This document shows, piece after piece, positions 9,239 to 21,894 of a DNA stretch of 64,000 nucleotides. This DNA comes from Homalodisca vitripennis (Eukaryota > Arthropoda > Insecta > Hemiptera > Cicadellidae). Position 1 is the first letter of the stretch. Every line of letters begins with the position of its first letter. The position numbers were made by a program, and so were the translations under genes. The stretch spans positions 1 through 64,000 of the forward strand of contig NW_025777423.1 of the NCBI RefSeq assembly GCF_021130785.1. Reading direction: 5' to 3'. The notes beneath the pieces were generated by a model that was not told the DNA's origin, made no database searches, and saw only the letters and a list, made by a program, of their open reading frames with translations.

Positions 9239-10754
9239 GCACTCTGTCTAATCCAGGCGCCTTATTAATTTTAGCCTTTTTCAGAACTATTTCCAGCTCA
9301 TGCAATGAAAAATTACAATCGAGAAACTCGTCGGCAATATATGGGCTAGCATAGCTGACGCTTGCAGCTAACAGAGGCGGATAAGGAGTCTTATGAAGTG
9401 TCCGAGCCACTCGTTAGGGGACAAATTTCCGATTATCTTCGGTTCTCGATTTTTAAAACTATTGATTGCATTCCAACATGTTTTGGAATCAGATGCATTA
9501 TACAAATTATATATAATATTATCAAGATATAATTTATGTTTATTTTTACACGTTAATTTGTAATTTTTATTTTCTTCTAAATATTTTTGTTTAACTTGTA
9601 TAGAATTTGACTTTCTAAATAAATTAAGTAAACGGAATACTTTCTTTCTAGCAGTTAAACATTCATGGTGAAACCAAGACTGCTTAGCACTGAAAAAAGT
9701 ACATGTGTTCGGGGTTTCTTTTAAGTGAGCAGATTTAATAATACATTTTATTATATTGTTTATGTTAAGTTGATTGTCATTGACAAGCTGCACCTGAGCA
9801 ATTTCCCGACCAACTTTGTCGCGATAATGAATCTCGTCACCTTGTGTCCATTTGAGTTTCGGCAATAACGGTAGGGTTTCGCCCCCCATTCGCGCCCCTC
9901 CCACAGCAACAGGAGCGTCCACACTGAGGGTTACCTCTATTGGCAAGTGGTCAGAACTAGGGAACGGTACAATTCTGAAATCTTTAATCATATCAAGACA
10001 ATTAATTGAAGCCGCCGCGAGGTCTATAACTGAATTCCCCATTGGTCTCACAAAAGTAAATTCCCCATAAGTATCACCCGCAGATCGCCCATTCAAAATA
10101 ACTAAACCCAAATTATCGAATAGTTCTAAACATTTTTTACCTCTGACATTTACTAACCGATCTTTTGAATTTCTACTTTCATTTAAACTGTAGTTAGTCA
10201 ATCCGAACGTTTCATAAATCTTGTTCAGTTCCAATTCAAGCGTTCAAATCTCCCATAATAACTAAATTGCTAATAAAATTTGCTTTAAAGAAGGACTCTA
10301 CATTACGAAAAATAGTTTCCCAACCATTAAAGTTTAAATAAAGTGGAAGAATCGATATAATTTTTCTTCCAGTATTGATTTGTACAAAGTTAAGGTGTTC
10401 TATTTGGATATACTGTATTTTTGAATTAAATTTTGAATCTAAATTGAACAAAATAATTAATCCACCACTATAACGACCAACATTAGCTACTCTAGTTGCA
10501 TAATCAAAGTGAATTCTATAATTTTTAAAATGGTTTGAGATAAAATCCTTGTCGTGTTCTGTTATGAAAGTTTCCAAAAATATAAATATATCGTAATTTC
10601 TAATCATTTCTTTAAATCCAACGTCTCTCACCTTATTCTTTAGACCACATACATTAAAAACTAAAATTTTACATTTTTCTGTTGCTCCACCGAATTCATC
10701 TGCACTAACGTTGACCTGCTGCCTCGTCCGGGGTATGGAATTGGCGTGTCCTCC

Positions 10755-11387
10755 TCACTGCCCGCAGCCTGCGTTGTTCGCACTGATGTCACCCTCCGAT
10801 GTCGGCTGATGTTGTCGCCCCTGGCTCTCTGTTCTCCCCTTTACTCCTGGTGCGCGAGTTCTAGCTCGAAGTTGCTCCTCTTGCAGTTTTCTCAAGAAGT
10901 CGGAGAAGTCATGACCCAGCAGTTCGTTGAGTCTCTGGCTCCCGTCATCACGTCCCGCCATCAATCGTCCCTCTTCCCAGGTGAACCGCACACTCTCGAT
11001 GGTTAGGTGGTCAAAGGCGAGAGGCATTCTGCGCCGCCCACTGACTCTCTCGACCTCCGCCCGCACAGCAACCAACTTGGCCCGTTTTTCTCGAATTTCT
11101 CGAGGAAAATCTCGGTGGACGACGAATCCTGTGCCCTTTAGTGTTCTCACCTGCGACATTATGTACTCGAGATCCCCGTCGTCCGGTATATGAGCAATAA
11201 TAGTGTTGCGGTCTCGGCCTAGCTGATGGGCTCTGTTCACCCACAACCCGTCACCACTCCCCAACGTGTCCGCACAAAACTTCCTGACAACCTGTTTACA
11301 ATCAGACTTATGATCAAATTTTAGCCCTTTAAAAATTAAATTATTTCGCCTGGACCTTCCCTCTAAGTCTACCAGCTTGTCCGACAT
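10755..11387 (-). pseudogene. LINE ORF1 protein, L1-ORF1-like RNA-binding domain
   Basis: A 210-residue frame opens with MSDKLVDLEGRSRRNNLIF and runs through an L1-ORF1/Transposase_22-like RRM. Supporting features are RRNNLIFKGLK near residue 15, a basic central segment, and HIPDDGDLEYIM-type spacing before FVVHRDFPREIREKR. Proteins of this type coat the element RNA as trimers. The usual N-terminal coiled coil is missing: two stop codons lie about 25 bases upstream of the ATG, so the copy starts at the very end of where that coil should be. The last 40 or so residues read like an out-of-frame tail. It precedes the EN-RT frame of the same element. Confidence 0.65.
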
Positions 11388-12690
11388 AACCTTACTCTTG
11401 TTTGAAATGCTTTATTAGTACCAGACTAATCCAGAATAACTTGTTTTAAACCTAGTGTATCAGGTGATTCATGTCATCCTTCTACTGACTGTTGGCCGAG
11501 CATTAGTGAAGCCTATCCCTTAAGAAGATGGAACAATTTTATTTCTGTATGTCTGTCTGCACGATATCTTTATTATGAACTAATCTATGGACTTGCGAAG
11601 TGTATGAAGCTCCATATGAGGAACACTGAGTTCGATAATGGTGCATGTCACTTCACAGGATTTGGCTGAGCATTAGCAAATATTTTTATATTGGTCTTAT
11701 GAGTAACCTTGATGAAGGCTTTGGGAAAATAGCAGAATAAATAACTTTGTAAACATCCATAGGAGATTTTAACATGTTACATAATAATACATGTAACCTA
11801 GCTACTCCAATATATTCAACTTCATTTCAAGGGGACTTGGTGTGTAGATTTGTATTATCTAACACTGAAATGAAACCCAATTTAAAAACAATGAACAAAA
11901 ATGTATCATGTATCAGGATGTCTCAAGAAAAATTGCATGTGTAGACTTCAAATTTCATATGAAACTTCATTTCTACATAGGCAAGAATGGGTTCTATGAT
12001 GGTGCATGTCCAACCATGGAATTTGGCTGAGCACCATTGAAGTCTATCACTCATTAGGCTGACACAATTTCTCTTTTGTTTGCTGGGGAATGTACAAAGT
12101 TATTTTCTGTATGATTGTATTCTTTCTAGCTTCAATAATTACATGAGCTACAGACAATTTCTTTTGTATAAAAAAATTATTGCATTGAATCTCAGCAAAA
12201 CCTGTTACATGACACATAGTTTGTCATACTCCTACCTTGTTTATTATATATATGAAACTCATTATCTAGTATTAAAACTAATGATAGGCTCTGTAATTAA
12301 CTACTCAGAAATTGTCACTTAAAATTACCTATAAACCATTAGTTCTTAGATTAGGAATAATATTCTTCTGACAAATATTAGTTCATATATTAGGAATAAT
12401 AATATTCTTCTGAAGAACAAACCAAATGTTATATTTTCTTCTGGTTTAATTATTAAATTTTTATTTTGTTAGTGTTGCAGTAAGATATCACAGCATTTCT
12501 TGACTTAATATGTTGAAATAAATGGTTTTATCATTACAATTTAAAAATGTAATAATTTTACATTTTGAAAAGTAATATTTTTTATGAAGGTCAGCTTGTA
12601 TGAGACTTACGTGGTAGTAGAAAAATAAATAAATAAATAATCAATGTTTCGTGTAAAGTAAGAAATTTAAATTTGATTTACTTTTCCCAG

Positions 12691-12754
12691 GACCAGGAGA
12701 CTGAATCGCTCCAGTACATCTTCACCTACTATTCACAACTTGGGTAGGCAGTAA
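12691..12754 (+). CDS. nudE: last coding exon of nudE
   Basis: The acceptor TTACTTTTCCCAG precedes the exon. Its first base completes the AG left by the exon at 258-313, giving Arg, and the frame continues TRRLNRSSTSSPTIHNLGRQ to TAA at 12752-12754. The peptide is basic and Ser/Thr-rich, as expected for the unstructured C-terminus of insect NudE. The assignment depends on in-phase splicing over 12.4 kb and on family resemblance from memory. A second frame of the same exon is open to TAG (DQETESLQYIFTYYSQLG), so a different upstream exon phase is the main alternative. Confidence 0.45.
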
Positions 12755-15187
12755 ACCCCTCTCCCTCAATATGACGGCAGTGCCTTTGACAGTACGGATA
12801 GACTACACGGAGTGATGTGAAAGTGTGAACGTTCAACAAACATTTAGTTCTCAAATTGAAGAGACTTTATTTATCAAGACTATTTCAATTGATTGTTTTG
12901 TGACTGAAGTATCGTAATGTTCCTTTTTTCTACTTGCACGTCCCGAGCGTGTGTACGAAGTGATCTAGACATGACTTGAGAAACCCTCCCAGCTCTTGTC
13001 ATTAGATATTCTCTCTGATTTCGCACTACAATGTAGTGGGAGGTTTTTAGTTTATGCTTTATTACTGGTTTTCAAGACTCGGACAGAACTTTGTCACAGT
13101 TGCTTCTGGAAAGAAAAGATTGGTGATTCTTTTTTTTATTAATTGGTCTTATTTCTATTTAATAGAGGGTGAAAGTATTGTTGAAAATATTGGCTTCGTT
13201 TTAGTTAAGCTTTGAGCTTTTTTGGGAAATCTAAATTTCAATCTATTTAGGAAACATTTTGCTAAAAGATTCCATGTTCTACATTAGCGTATTTGCAAAT
13301 TCCTCGTTATAGATTTATAATAATATGTAATGTAATTAGTGTAATATCAAGAGCTTAATCTTAAGTTTAAAAGTTGGAATTTTAATTTTTCTTGGACCTG
13401 TTGCTCTCAAAAAATATTTTAAAATTTATGTTGATTAAAGTTTGTGTTTTAATACTTGGCTTAGTTAAAGGCCATTTTTTAACATTTGCCAATACTATCA
13501 GTGGAGTAAAATTACTGTAATCAAACCCTTAAGCAAAATTATTTATTGATATATTTATATTACATTTTATCTCTTTAAAAATCTTTGTTTTGCATAACAA
13601 CTTTAATTCAAATGTAGTAGTGTGGTTTCAATAATTTATTTCTTAATGGGAAGCAGTTTAGACATTTTTATTTCCCTTTGTTTTAGGAAATACAGCACAA
13701 TGTATCATCTCTGAGATTTAGTTTTATATACTAAAATTGTAATAATTTTAAAATCTAATCCATGTTAACTATTTTTAGAAATAGATATAATTAAGTAGAT
13801 CATAAAAATGGTATAATGTTTGTCACCTATCAATTCTATAAATTAATGAAATCAAATAAATTTTTAAGAAACTTTAATTACTATAGCTACTTAATTTATT
13901 TGTAAAGCTGTTGTACAGTGTTTTAATTCCTTTATTTAGCTTTATTTTTTAATATACATATATATTTATAAATTCTATAAATATTTGCATAATATTATGT
14001 ACATGTCCCAGATTGATATTGTTTGTAATGATATTTTATATGATATATATTGTAAATAAAATATTACATCTTAATGGTTAAATGCATAAAACAATATTTC
14101 AGTACATTTAAATTAACTATGAAAAGCATTGTTTTATGGCACAAACATTTTGGAATTTTTAAGTGAAGTAGTGAATGTTTATTCTTAAAAATTATATATT
14201 TTATGAAAATTTTGCTAGACCAGTATTGCTGTGCCAAAGTTTTAAGTTTTTACACTCATTTCAAAATTTATGTGATGAAACAAGTTTTTATAAAATATTA
14301 ATATTATTATTGTGATTTAATATTTCAAGAAAGTAAAGAGAATACTAAATATAAGTCTAAAGATTATCTATGATAAAATTTGAACTTAAAAAATTCTGAT
14401 ATTATAGAAGTTTATTTAATATAAATAAAATTAATGGCTCCATATTTTTGTTTTTGAATGTTGCAAAAGTTAACCAGCTTATTTGTTTTGACAAAACAAA
14501 ATTTTAGTTTGGTATAAACATTTACATTCAGTATTGTGCTTGAAATGATAACCTTTTATAATTAAACACCCTTCGGTTGTGTGTTTTGTCATTGCAGAAA
14601 TATAAACAATTTTGCTAATCAATATTTTCTTAGTTTTAAGGAATGGATCAGTTTATTAATGCATGAATCTATCAAGTGGAACACATCAGATTAATATTTA
14701 TTATAGTTTAAGTTTGTTGTAAAAATTGTGTAAAATATTGTTTTTTATATTAAAGTATTTTGCAATAAGTAGAGTGTATAAATATTAGTATCTAATATTT
14801 TGTCCCAAGATAATTTGGTCTGTAGGCAAATATTAATGGCGTTTAATTAAAATGATTATAGCAATTGTGTTATATTTTTTTACCCATGAGTATTCATATT
14901 GTTTGAGTATGTTTTAGACAAAATGAACGTTACTGACAATGTTGTCAGAATAAAATGAATATAAAGACATTTTTTGTACTGAATATACCAATTTAAAAAT
15001 GAAATAACATTGAGTTATTGATAGAGTTTGTAAGTTAAACCATATTTTTTAATACTATTTGGGTCTTTACGTTATTTTTTATGTAAAGTTTATGAGTGTT
15101 TCATCATCTTTATTTATTATTTTCTTCAAATGGTTTTATTTTTGTATAATAGTAAAAATTAGAATCTAAGTATTTTGTTTAAACATT
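12755..15187. other. nudE 3' UTR and downstream AT-rich sequence
   Basis: No coding sequence recognised. The first several hundred bases would be 3' UTR if nudE ends at 12754. AATAAA-type signals occur (for example near 13855 and 14052), but nothing singles out a cleavage site. From about 13.2 kb the sequence is very T- and A-rich and without repeats. Confidence 0.35.
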
Positions 15188-15830
15188 TTAGTGGTATTGT
15201 TTAGATATTATGTACTGCATTGAATTTTTATCTCCAGTATGGGAAACATGTTTCAATCTTGTATACTGTATAAATATGTTGCAACATGTTTTATTCCTCT
15301 GATAGCATAAACAGAGAAGTTCAGCTTGATGTAAAGAGTGCCCAGCTTCATGTAAGCTATCCCAGAGTAGGTTAAAGTCAAAGGTGATTCCCACTGGTGA
15401 AAAGTAGCTCCACAGTGACTTCTGATAAGGCTGGGATTTGACTCCCTATTCTACTAAAGTTACTTCTGTTTTTGTTGGGTTTGCCACTAGGCAAACTGGG
15501 TGTCATTTGAGGAGCAGAAGTCAATAGTCATGTTCAATACAATTGATGCTCTCAGATCTATTGGCCATTCTACGGCAAAATTAATTGTATCATCTGCATA
15601 ATCACAGTTGATCCTTAGTTTAGTTAGGAATGTTTATTTGGCATTGGTTTAAACATTAATAATCCAAATATAGAGTTTTGCGGCACTTGTGTTTTGATTT
15701 GTAGAGGTTTGGACGGCATGATTTGCATACTAAAATTTGTTGATTGGCAAGTTGTACCAAAATTATCAGCTTTGAATAGGCTATTGAAAAATCAATTTGT
15801 TAAAATCCATTTCAGATAGTTATTTACTAT
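15188..15830 (-). pseudogene. decayed LINE reverse transcriptase relic
   Basis: On the minus strand, ordered RT landmarks survive despite stops and frameshifts. VPQNSIFGLLMF (near 15690-15650) corresponds to GVPQGSILGPLLF. CDYADDTINFAVEW (near 15605-15565) is the catalytic motif with both aspartates. GITFDFNLLWDS (near 15394-15355) corresponds to the LGV-D--L-W thumb motif, followed by an Ile/Leu-rich segment. This is a Jockey/CR1-type RT fragment of a few hundred bases. Both ends are undefined and no tail was found. It lies just downstream of nudE on the opposite strand. Confidence 0.6.
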
Positions 15831-17064
15831 TTTTCACTTACTTATTTCCGGCACTCTTAATTCTGAAGTAACAATTTTGTCTTGGTAAATAGATAGTTTT
15901 CACAACCAAATATATATTTACCATAATTTCTTTGGTTATATATATGATAACTGATTGGATTATTGTAGTATCATTGTTTGTCACGTTTATACTCGTATTT
16001 GAGTAACCCGTGTAGTTGTGAAATAAAAATTTAGTCTTGGTCGGATTTAAGTAATAAGAAATAGATTTATTCTAAAATATTGGTGATAAAATAATGATTT
16101 ATTGTAAACTATGCGCAAGTGATGATGGATAGTGCTCTGACCTTAAGTGATTTGAGGGAACAGGTGGAGTAGGTCTCGGAAAGTTAATCTAGTGATGGGT
16201 CAGATATAGAGAATATCTTAGTGAAATCACATTATATTGATTATCTGTTTGATCATCTTATTATACATCCTAATTCAGCAATGTTCAGGCGGATGTAAAT
16301 AAAGATTAGCTAAATTAGCTAAACACTGTCTATGTTATTATGCTGTATTGTATTTATGTACTTACATGAATCGCCGAGTTTCCTCTGTGTACATTCGTGG
16401 ACAGCAGCAGATCGGCAGTAGGCAAATTACCAACCGCTAAAAATAGTTTTTTGTCCTTTGTTTATGAAGAACCGTAATTAGGTAACCTATTATTAAATTA
16501 TTGTGTTTTGTAAATAATATTTGTTTCCAATTTGTATTTCCTATGTTTACATTTATGCAACATCTTGTATCAGCTGCTCGACGCGAAGCAGATCACCAAT
16601 ACATATTGTTTACTTTTAAATTTTTGTAGTTGTATCCGTTTTCTATACAAAATATATTGTTTATTTTTTTCAAAACTAGTGGTGGATTGAAATGTATAAA
16701 ACATTTTAAGTGCATAATAGATGCTCATATTTTTGAAGATGAAAGGAATTTGGAACGGCTGTTACTTAAAATGGTTATCTTGACGATTAAAACGCTAATT
16801 TGAAGTTGAAATAACTAAGTTTTGTTTTCTGTGTAGCATGGGAGGAAAAGTTGACCTTGGCAAGCATATGGCAGTTGCAGGGTGGCAGTCTGCTAATTGT
16901 GACTGACTCGCTTGGCATCTGTCGCAAGTACGATGTTCACGGCACAACAGGAGGCACAATGTGTTCTATGCTACGCAGAATTGAAATTGATTATTAGTTT
17001 ACAACGTCGGTTTTAGGTTACGTATATATGTAATAAAGCAATTTGTCACTGGTTTAACCAGTTT
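15831..17064. other. AT-rich spacer, no gene seen
   Basis: Nothing recognised on either strand. A moderately GC-richer patch at about 16850-16990 has no open frame of note. Confidence 0.4.
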
Positions 17065-17490
17065 TGTAACACAGAAAGTGTGCTGAAAGGACATTTGATT
17101 AGCCAGCCAAAAACGAAGTGAAGACAAAATCGAAGAAATCCGAGTAACTTGTATCAGAAACCCGAAAGAATAGATAGACTGACGAAGTCTTCAGATAAAT
17201 GTAACCACACATTCCACGATGTTAATCTTAAAACATTGAGACTCCATGCCTACTAAATTCACTTAACACGTCAGATTAAACTCGCCGATCGCCCTTAACA
17301 TACAGACTTTGCCAGTTTTATGCTCAATGAGGAAAATTTGTGATTTGGCACTTTTGTGGAGGCAAAATTCGGAAGTGATCGCAACTGAGACACCAGATAT
17401 GCCACATAATACTTGGCGAGAAATATAATACCGCTTTGAAATCTGCAGAGCAACAAATGTTGCTCACATCAAAACGTGATATGGTATGAA
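17065..17490 (+). pseudogene. DUF4817/mariner-type transposase relic with the catalytic core deleted
   Basis: Scattered plus-strand frames match, in order, an insect transposase family related to Tc1/mariner (helix-turn-helix DUF4817 plus DDE). EEIRVTCIRNPKE (from about 17128) corresponds to the V-R-SF-RSP-KS segment, LRLHAY-IHLTRQIKLAD (about 17240-17290) to the RL-L-PY-LQL-Q-L segment, and FASFMLNEEN (about 17310-17340) to the start of the DDE region. It then jumps directly to TPDMPHNTWREI (about 17392-17430) and FEICRATNVAHI, which match the family's C-terminal end. The SDEA-F catalytic region is missing, so the copy looks like an internal-deletion derivative that then decayed. No terminal inverted repeats were identified. 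Confidence 0.55.
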
Positions 17491-19467
17491 AACGGAATTT
17501 CTTATTCTCTCTTCAATTTGACATTTAAATAGTTTAGTTATCTTGAATAGTTTTTAAGTAATGATGGTTCAAAACTAAGCATTCTTTTTCGGAGATCCTG
17601 TATTCTGGAACCCATATTATAATGTATTAAATTAAAGTAGATGGTAGGAGCATATAACTTTGTTCTTGAAATAATACTAATTTTCTGAACCTTTTCAAAT
17701 TCCTTTAAAGTAGGGTGGTATTCTTAGTTTTTTTATATTATCACAAAGTCTCCAAAGGATTAAGAATAGTAAAAACTTAATTGATAATGATTTTATTTAA
17801 ATCATACTTAGCCTAAAAAGGTTTTAGGATTCGAAATATAAGAATATAGTTTTTAAGATTTGGAATGGGGTATATAAAAGTTCAAAAAATTTTGCATTCA
17901 TCCATTACTAGTTCTCTAGCCATCTGTCTTGCTATGATTTTCTGCACATATAGTCTGTGTTTCTTGGGTCATACATGTTTATTAACATGGAGAAAAATAC
18001 AAAAATGTTATGTAATGCTTATAAAATTTACTAAAAATGTTGTAATAAACAATTTTTGGTATCTCAAGTGGTTTTCAAGATATTCATTAATCCCATAAGA
18101 ACTTTTCTATAACCAAGAACTGCCGATATTTTGAAACAAGTTAGAATTTGGTACAAAAATTGATTTTTTTAAATATCTCGAGTAAGTTTGTTGGCCAGCT
18201 TGGTATCCCATTTCTTTCCATTATCGTGACTGTTTAAACATAAAAAAATTCACAACTCTGTAATGATGAACCTATAAAAAGTTAAATTGTATATTATAAA
18301 ATTTCCTAAGCAATTTTTTGTAAACATGTTATTTATCTCGAACGGTTTTCGAGATATTGAGTACATGTAAATCTCATGAGAATGATTTAATATTTCATTT
18401 ATCACAAACTACCTATTTCTTCCGACTCAGCCAGGACTATTGTATATTTTTTTGTAGTTTTGATAAAATCTGTTATACTATTTCATAAATTTTATGTTAG
18501 CCTGTAAAATGCAGTAGTGACACAAAAACATAAAACAAAATACAGTATTAAAGGACAAATGTTTTTCAAAGTATTTTTAAAATGAACATTTTAGTGAATA
18601 ATTTGTAGGTTTTCGTGGAAATATTGATTTTGATTGCTTATGAATAAATAAATTACACAAATGATTTTATTGAAAAATAATTATGAAAGTTTTTTATTGT
18701 ATCCTTGCATTTTTTACTTTTTTGCGGAAGTTGCACAAAATAAGTTCCAATGCAAATATTCTAAAACTATTCTATACTAGTTTTGAGCTATTCTTGTTTT
18801 GTTTCTAATTCTTTTCATTCAGTAGGGTATCTTTTATTCAGATATTTAGGTATTTGCAGACTATGTCTATATGTGGTGTAAAATATAGACAGATTCATTG
18901 GGTTATAAAAAAGAAATAATAATGTTATAGATTTATCAAGAGGTGAAGGCCACACTAATGGACTAATCGACTGTCTTGGATGAGTAATGCAGCAACGGGG
19001 ATCGTTTTCTTGGCTGTGAAATCGTCTTTCTGAAAATAATTTATGTATTGTTTTAATTCAGGTTCGTTGGGCCAATGAATCTGTATTAATAAAGTTTCCA
19101 TGTAAGGTTTGCGTAGCTAACAATTTTATTTTGTACAATTCAATGTAATTAATTTGGCTTACAGGTTCGTTGGAGTAGTGAAGTGATCGAACCTCAATAT
19201 TTACTGTAAAGGCTAGTTCGCCCAACGACTCAGTATAAAGTATATATTTAGCAAAAAGCTCGTTGGGCAAACAACCAACACTTCAACCTAGTTGTTCCCA
19301 AATATACTTGATAATCAAGGTTTTTAAAAGGAAGTAATCAAATTACCAGGACTTACCATAAAACTCGCCATGTTGCACCCACGTTAAATTTTGTTCCCAT
19401 AGAAGTTCCCCGGACCCCTTACTGCCATGAGGGAGATCCCACACTCTCCCCGACCGTCCGGTAGGGG
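17491..19467. other. AT-rich spacer, no gene seen
   Basis: No recognised coding sequence. At 19060-19275 the motif TTCGTTGG or its complement recurs four times in both orientations (near 19062, 19164, 19218 and 19259), without a clear repeat unit. CTCGCCATG at 19364-19372 is the reverse complement of a segment inside the array that follows. Confidence 0.35.
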
Positions 19468-19721
19468 CTTGAAAGTCAACTGAACGATCCAGTTTGTAAA
19501 TGCGCCTTGTTCATGGCGAGTGGAATACTGTTAGAGGCCGGTGATTGCTCTTGCCTGAACGTCAACTGAACGATCTAGTTTGTAAATGCGCCTTGTTCAT
19601 GGCGAGTGGACTACTGTTAGAGGCCGGTGATTGCTCTTGCCTGAAAGTAAACTGAATGATCTAGTTTGTAAATGCGTCTTGTTCATGGCGAGTGGACTAC
19701 TGTTAGAGACCGGTGATTGCT
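19468..19721. repeat. 86-bp tandem repeat, about three copies
   Basis: The 86-base unit is anchored by GT(C/A)AACTGAA(C/T)GAT at 19475, 19561 and 19647, and by GTTCATGGCGAGTGG in each copy. Copies differ at a handful of sites, so the array is fairly young. It is GC-richer than its surroundings. No open frame spans the array in a meaningful way. Confidence 0.9.
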
Positions 19722-21894
19722 GTGTTAACAAGCAAAATTTCCTCATCACAAACATGAAAAAAAAACGTAAATATAAATATATGTGTTTGAATACAGAGTT
19801 GTTGATTAAACGGTCTGTATAAAGTGAGAGACGACCTACAAAAGTACGACTGAAAGCGGAATATCACGCACAGTAAAGTAGGAACGTGTCAGTTGGATAT
19901 TTAGATTAAACCATAAATCTCATCCCAAGGCGTTATAAATAGCGAGATGACGTCATACCGCTGGAGCTGGAAATGCGGAATCATTTACATACTGGGACTG
20001 ATATCACTTTTTATTGTCTCTACAGAATGGAGAACGAATTTGTTTTTGTGACAGGGTCTGAGACATCTTTTTGATTTAGGGTCTGTATGATTCTTAGTCG
20101 GACTGAAGAAATTTTGTTTGTCGAACTTTAATACTACATCAAACAATTTTTAAACTTAACTATTTATCATTCAATGATACGCGATGAACGTTTTGTTGTA
20201 ACTTCCTTGGTAAAATTTTTTCGGAGAATCTTATATAATAACACTGAATTAAAATTTGACCATGTTTTAACTTTTTTAAAATTAAAATTAACTCCACTTC
20301 ATCAATTATTATTTAAAACATATTTTGTTAAAAAATTCTACAGAGTCAGAACATAAAGTGAATTTGGATTCAATTACAGCTTACAAAATACGCAGTGTAG
20401 GTGGTTTCGTGTAAATTATATGAATTACTACAACTGATTTCACGGTATTTTATCTGGGAATATTCTAGCGATATCTATCTAAATATTGACACAAGTTTCA
20501 TATGTTAAACAATGTATTTCAGTCAAATAAGTGTAGATTGGCTATTTAATTTTAATTTTTAATACAGTATATTTATAAATGGCTATGAATAGTACTAATA
20601 TAAATGCGAGGGCAATGCTGTTATTATCATAGGACTCGGTTAACATGTTGTAGAAATACTGTTGGAGACTTTGCAATCAAATAGTTTTAGTAAAAAATGT
20701 ACAATCCCTTGTTAAAGCGTGAATACTAAGATATTCTGCAATAATATACATTAATGTACTCTAATAACATGCGTCCCGAAATAAACCCTGAATGCAATGT
20801 CAGTTTCTGAAATATAATAATATGCCTAGGCTGTAATCGCATTGTTTCGTTTTACAAATCATACATTTCACGTTATACAGGTATGTATTGAACATTGTAC
20901 GGAATTGCTTAAAGCACTTTCTAAAAAAATGTTTGACAAAATATCATTTATTTAATCTACTGCCACGATACAATAACATATTTTTCAAATTATTGTCAAA
21001 TTCTGAATTGGAGGCAATGTTGAGTTTCAATAAATAGATGTTCTCTTCAGGATTTATACCTTTACCCGCCATGACAGGCTAGGTCACAGAATATTTTAGA
21101 TAATTAAATGTAATGAATTTACATTCGGTATAATTCTGTGAATTAATTCAATAAATACCAGAGATATTGTATACATTATTTTGATATTTCACACAATTTC
21201 TTAATGATTTAGACTGTACAAAATTCTTTACAAATTAACATTTATATGACAAGAGGAATTTGTTTGTAAAATTACTTATTTCGAAACGTTACTTGTTATT
21301 GCAACAAAAATACTCTAGTATAAGCAGCCTATTACAGCCCAATCCGTTCCACATTCTTCATTATACCATAAGCATCCTTATTATGCTCAGGGATAAGTAA
21401 GAAGTCACTTGAGATTCCATTGAATAAGATCCTTATGATTGGTATAATGTATGATTCAGAGAAAATTAAACAGACCTAAGTTATAATCAGTAAACCTCGA
21501 GTTAACAAAACAAAATTGTATAACTACGTTCAAAAATCATACTGTTCTTCTGAAAGCAGAGACTCGCACTTTGTCACTTACATAAACAGGTTAAAAAGTA
21601 GTTGGTGAAAATATCGAAAGTTCCAAAGTGTATATGGTTATATTAGAACTTATTTTAGGTTTTCTAACAAAGGTAAATTAATCATGATGGTAAGATTGAT
21701 ATGGCATCACGTGTTGGACATTACGTGGGAGAAAGTAAATAAATCACATATCGAGGTTATTGAAAACCTTTGCTGTAACATGTCATTTTTTACAGGTGCT
21801 TAAATAAGGAATTTTTTTGAGAGGATAATTTTTTTAGTTTAATGACATGTTATGATTTTTATTTCTTCCACCTACAATTATACTCCAGTAGCTC
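19722..21894. other. AT-rich spacer, no gene seen
   Basis: No coding frames with recognisable content and no repeats found by eye. Confidence 0.35.

Larger units (their letters stand above)
2879..10676 (-). pseudogene. endonuclease-reverse transcriptase of the outer LINE, broken and split by an insertion
   Basis: The coding sense lies on the minus strand in pieces. The endonuclease starts near 10676 (motif FNVCGLKNK), continues through FLETF and GDLNA at 10236, then after a stop (apparently CGA to TGA) and a frameshift continues to SSDHLPI (9368-10234). RT begins with NKAPGLDRVPYEF (ending 9225). After the 4634-9149 insertion it resumes with TGVVPDSFKKS, FIDFSLAFD, GLRQGCILSP and LMYADD (4632-3893). 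A one-base gain in an A-run near 3905 and a small insertion near 3545 shift the frame. The final piece (about 3530-2879) carries a CCHC-like C-terminal finger (CSLCNL...H...C). Removing the insertion and one duplication copy restores RT codons across the junction. Confidence 0.8.
2422..11420 (-). mobile_element. old non-LTR retrotransposon (outer LINE), L1-like ORF1 plus EN-RT, interrupted by a second LINE
   Basis: Reading on the minus strand, an ORF1 (11387-10755) is followed by an apurinic-type endonuclease and RT (about 10676-2879), a 3' UTR of about 450 bases, and a 3' tail of four ATTC-type repeats (AATG x4 on the + strand, 2422-2437). The element at 4634-9149 interrupts it. Stops lie directly upstream of the ORF1 start, so the copy is probably 5'-truncated near 11400-11420. 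Frameshifts, a CGA-to-TGA stop and small duplications show it is dead. Its RT has the form GLRQGCILSP and LMYADD, which points to the L1/RTE side of LINE diversity; the clade is not resolved. No RNase H was seen. The 5' boundary and outer target duplication are not identified. Confidence 0.8.
314..12690 (+). other. nudE: large last intron of nudE, host to nested antisense LINEs
   Basis: Consensus GT donor at 314 and CTTTTCCCAG acceptor at 12681-12690 define a 12.4-kb intron if both exons belong to one gene. About nine kilobases are antisense LINE sequence. The parts outside the LINEs (314-2421 and about 11421-12690) are AT-rich and hold no recognised gene. A possible endonuclease-like SDH stretch near 1670-1700 is too short to call, and a short AAAT run lies near 12625. 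Confidence 0.5.

Noticed and set aside
17865..18098. 77-residue plus-strand frame
   Set aside because: Hydrophobic AT-rich translation without family resemblance; no promoter or splice context.
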